A stretch of 64,000 nt of DNA from NCBI GenBank assembly GCA_964598255.1, contig CAZRBA010000073.1:85915-149914 (forward strand), in the 5' to 3' direction. Under the pieces are notes generated by a model, which had not been told where the DNA came from, did no database searches, and saw only the letters and a list, made by a program, of their open reading frames with translations. The stretch comes from Caldithrix sp964598255. GTDB taxonomy: Bacteria > Calditrichota > Calditrichia > Calditrichales > Calditrichaceae. Positions 62,090 through 64,000 of this stretch are shown one piece after another (position 1 is the first letter of the stretch; the number at the start of each line of letters is the position of its first letter). The translations under genes were made by a program, and so were the position numbers.

Positions 62090-63430
62090 TTAAAACGGAA
62101 CGTAGGTACCAAGTCCCACATTGTATTTCCAATAATCGTTCTTATCGTCATTTTGTACCTGGCCATTCAAATTGAAATCGCCGCTTTTATACCCGGCCAA
62201 GCCCAATTGAATTTTCCAATAATCGTTTTTGTCGTCGATCTGAATTTGGCCGTTGGCATTAGCATCACCGGTGGGCATAGCGTACACATGATTCAAGGTA
62301 TCCACTTCTACCATGGGATCTGTTCCGTAGGCCTGTGTCTGAGCCGTAGAAAAATCGTACAATGTCGTTTGCGCCGAAAGGGCTACCGGGTTGGCCGTCA
62401 TAATAGCCAAATGATTGCGATGGCGTAATACGATGTAGTAATTTCCGTCGGCAATATCCGAAAAACTCACCGGACTATAGCCGTCCAAATCGGTAATCAT
62501 CCCGTCTTTACGTATCAGGGCCGCACGCGTAGCCACCGTTGAAGCCGAATCGGTAGAAGTTCGCAACTGTACCTGAATCCAATCCACGATTCCTGCGGGA
62601 AAGTGTGTAACGATTTCATCGCCGTTATAATTCCACGGAGAGGCTTTGTAAGGCTGCGGATGTACCAAAAAATCCTGATCGGCTAAGGCCGTTGCCATGG
62701 TATCACTCGCGAAAGGCCCCTGTAAAAATCCTTTAACCGCAACATTCACGCGGGAAGCATCTTCTACTAAAACATCATCCAGCCATAAATACCCGGCTGC
62801 GTCGTTCTTAAAATAAAAGGACATGCCGAAATAATTGGCGGCTGTGTAAAAATCATCCTTTGCGGCTCCGGCGCTAATCAAATTATCGAAATTACCGTCC
62901 GGATCGTATTTCAGCTCCCAAACGCCCGAAGAATCACGTGTTACTTCAATGCCGACCAGATTGTCGGGGCCCCAATCGAATGTCGTGGTAAGAAGCATGG
63001 TATCGGCCACACTCCCCGTTAGGCGCCATAAAGACAGACTGTCGGTTTCACCTGACAAATTCACACCGACAGCATAACCATTTACATGCGTGGTGTCATG
63101 AACCATTAAATAGACCCAAAATTTACGGGCTGCGTCCGGATCGAAAGCACCGTTTTTCAAATTAAAGCGCCATTTCATCATTTTGTGGCTTACATCGATG
63201 CTATCTAATGGAATTGTGATGTGGCTACTACCGGACGTATCGGACAGAGCATGTTTCAAAGAATAGGATCCGTTAATGGCATCAACCGTAGAGGCCACCC
63301 AGTTGCTGTCCGGAATTTGATGCCAATCGGAAATGTCCCCATCTTCGAAATCGTCTTGCAAGTAAATGGTTTGGGTAAAAGAAAAACTCACCCAAAATAA
63401 GAGTATGAATGCAACACTTATTTTTTTCAT
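62090..63430 (-). CDS. Secreted protein with C-terminal dockerin-like repeats
   Basis: 446 aa from the ATG at 63430, which has GGAGG just upstream; an earlier frame to 63496 is unlikely. Signal peptide at about 1-20. The first 250 residues form a jelly-roll-like domain (YLQDDFEDGDISDWHQIPDS, HKMMKWRFNLKNGAFDPDAA). At the C-terminus two copies of a dockerin-like unit occur: GDANANGQIQIDDKNDYWK and GDFNLNGQVQNDDKNDYWK, each a Ca2+ loop with D/N at positions 1, 3, 5 and 12. There is no sorting domain, so it may reach the surface by binding a partner. It is co-transcribed with the cohesin-like gene. Confidence 0.8.
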   Translation of the reverse strand: MKKISVAFILLFWVSFSFTQTIYLQDDFEDGDISDWHQIPDSNWVASTVDAINGSYSLKHALSDTSGSSHITIPLDSIDVSHKMMKWRFNLKNGAFDPDAARKFWVYLMVHDTTHVNGYAVGVNLSGETDSLSLWRLTGSVADTMLLTTTFDWGPDNLVGIEVTRDSSGVWELKYDPDGNFDNLISAGAAKDDFYTAANYFGMSFYFKNDAAGYLWLDDVLVEDASRVNVAVKGFLQGPFASDTMATALADQDFLVHPQPYKASPWNYNGDEIVTHFPAGIVDWIQVQLRTSTDSASTVATRAALIRKDGMITDLDGYSPVSFSDIADGNYYIVLRHRNHLAIMTANPVALSAQTTLYDFSTAQTQAYGTDPMVEVDTLNHVYAMPTGDANANGQIQIDDKNDYWKIQLGLAGYKSGDFNLNGQVQNDDKNDYWKYNVGLGTYVPF

Positions 63431-63741
63431 CGAAACCTCCAGAATTATTTTACAACCTTCCTTTGTTGTAAATTCATTATACTTAAACTGACGCAAATAT
63501 CTATGATAGGCGTCATATTTTTACAAAAAGTTCAATATTTTTTAGTTTTTTTCGGTTAACGCAAACGAGTAAAAATAAAATATTCAAAAGAACCGATGTA
63601 TGTTGGCACCCTTTATTAGCCAAACAGAAGTCGCCGTTCAGATCGATACGGAATGTGCCATTATTTTCATGATCATATATTCGGTAGGAATAAAAAAATA
63701 TTTATAAAAAAAAGTTGACTGATACGAATTTGCCATAAAAA
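63431..63741. other. AT-rich promoter region upstream of the dockerin-like gene
   Basis: About 310 bases without a supportable gene. It should hold the promoter for the dockerin-like gene; a weak candidate is a TTGTAA box about 17 bases from a TAGATA box on the minus strand. No other structure was recognised. Confidence 0.4.
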
Positions 63742-63772
63742 AAGCCTCCCGATTTAAAAAATCGGAAGGCTT
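63742..63772 (-). terminator. Terminator-like hairpin after the partial sorting-domain gene
   Basis: AAGCCTCCCGATT pairs with AATCGGAAGGCTT, one mismatch, across a short A-rich loop, with A/T flanks that give a T-run on the minus strand. It stands 24 bases after the stop of the incomplete gene at 63796, and would end its transcript. Confidence 0.75.
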
Positions 63773-63795
63773 GTAAAATTTTCTTTGTTATCCGC

Positions 63796-64000
63796 TTATT
63801 TGATGAGCATCATTTTAATCGATTTTGTCGTTTGGCCGCTACGCAAAGAGGCGAAGTAAATTCCGGATGGCACCGTTTGTCCCTGACTGTTTTTACCGTT
63901 CCAATGATAGGTGTAAACGCCCTTGCGCAACTCACCGGCAAACAGCGTGTTTACCAGCCGGCCGGTAACATCATAAATACCAACCGTTACGCGGGAATTT
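63796..64000 (-). CDS. Type IX sorting-domain protein (5' end beyond window)
   Basis: The minus strand is open from the window edge to TAA at 63796-63798, so only the last 67 residues are seen. They read TVGIYDVTGRLVNTLFAGEL, HWNGKNSQGQTVPSGIYFAS and finally SIKMMLIK, an intact C-terminal sorting domain. The full protein is probably a secreted one exported by the type IX pathway. A terminator-like hairpin follows. Confidence 0.85.
   Translation of the reverse strand, partial: NSRVTVGIYDVTGRLVNTLFAGELRKGVYTYHWNGKNSQGQTVPSGIYFASLRSGQTTKSIKMMLIK

Noticed and set aside
1..64000. tRNA, rRNA, CRISPR arrays, insertion sequences and prophage genes
   Set aside because: Reading the intergenic stretches and coding genes on both strands shows no cloverleaf, direct-repeat array or transposase/integrase. 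A tRNAscan or CRISPR search could still find something degenerate.

Overview
The window looks like a piece of a Gram-negative chromosome from the Fibrobacteres-Chlorobi-Bacteroidetes (FCB) side of the tree, most likely a marine or thermophilic Calditrichota (Caldithrix-like) bacterium. This is inference. It rests on secreted proteins with type IX-style or FlgD-like C-terminal sorting domains (10886-13267, 61184-62056, 63796-64000), a dockerin-like secreted protein, many outer-membrane and lipoprotein genes, a B12-dependent (class II) ribonucleotide reductase, and a glucosylglycerate-type compatible-solute pair. Gene density is high, base composition is fairly uniform, and I see no tRNA, rRNA, insertion sequence, prophage or CRISPR array.

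Layout. 1-3591 (minus): a truncated membrane protein, an M50 site-2-type protease, a membrane-anchored protein-isoaspartate methyltransferase and a metallo-beta-lactamase-fold hydrolase, probably one envelope or protein-quality unit. 3885-5585: an acyl-CoA ligase. 5765-6556: a solitary Cas6-like protein without array or effector genes, with strong hairpins on both sides. 6762-13267: Mrp, a frameshifted gene remnant, an unknown two-domain protein, RecN and a large secreted propeller protein. 13509-17758: a complete riboflavin operon (Nudix, ribD, riboflavin synthase, ribBA, ribH). 17928-20080: an orphan NtrC-type regulator and a methyltransferase.

20414-24671: a split class II ribonucleotide reductase with a good sigma70-like promoter, then a lone FecE-type ATPase. 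24672-25257 is an AT-rich strip of broken reading frames. 25258-31088: a beta-barrel plus FecR-domain surface module, a lytic transglycosylase lipoprotein, DUF350 and DUF2851 proteins. 31109-35041: an HTH regulator with an operator-like promoter region, a CoaC-type flavoprotein, a ferritin-like protein, RsgA and a pyrimidine-nucleoside phosphorylase. 35350-39755: a consensus promoter followed by PTS IIA, a polyprenyl synthase, an NlpC/P60 lipoprotein and a hybrid histidine kinase.

39811-46054: an EnvC-like activator with a degenerate LytM domain, outer-membrane and lipoprotein genes and two transporters. 46262-54476 (minus): a surface-glycan or lipid-modification cluster (TPR lipoprotein, DUF4292 lipoprotein, two GT2 glycosyltransferases, a YfhO-like membrane protein, a small ORF, a methyltransferase). 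54994-58970: PBP1A and PolX. 59093-61126: phosphatase and synthase for glucosyl-3-phosphoglycerate. 61184-64000: three secreted proteins, including a cohesin-like one next to a dockerin-like one.

The most interesting leads are the solitary Cas6 that appears to lack its usual catalytic histidine, the adjacent cohesin-like and dockerin-like secreted proteins, the split reductase with a large insertion, and the operator cluster at the HTH/DUF2851 divergent promoter. None is proven from sequence alone.
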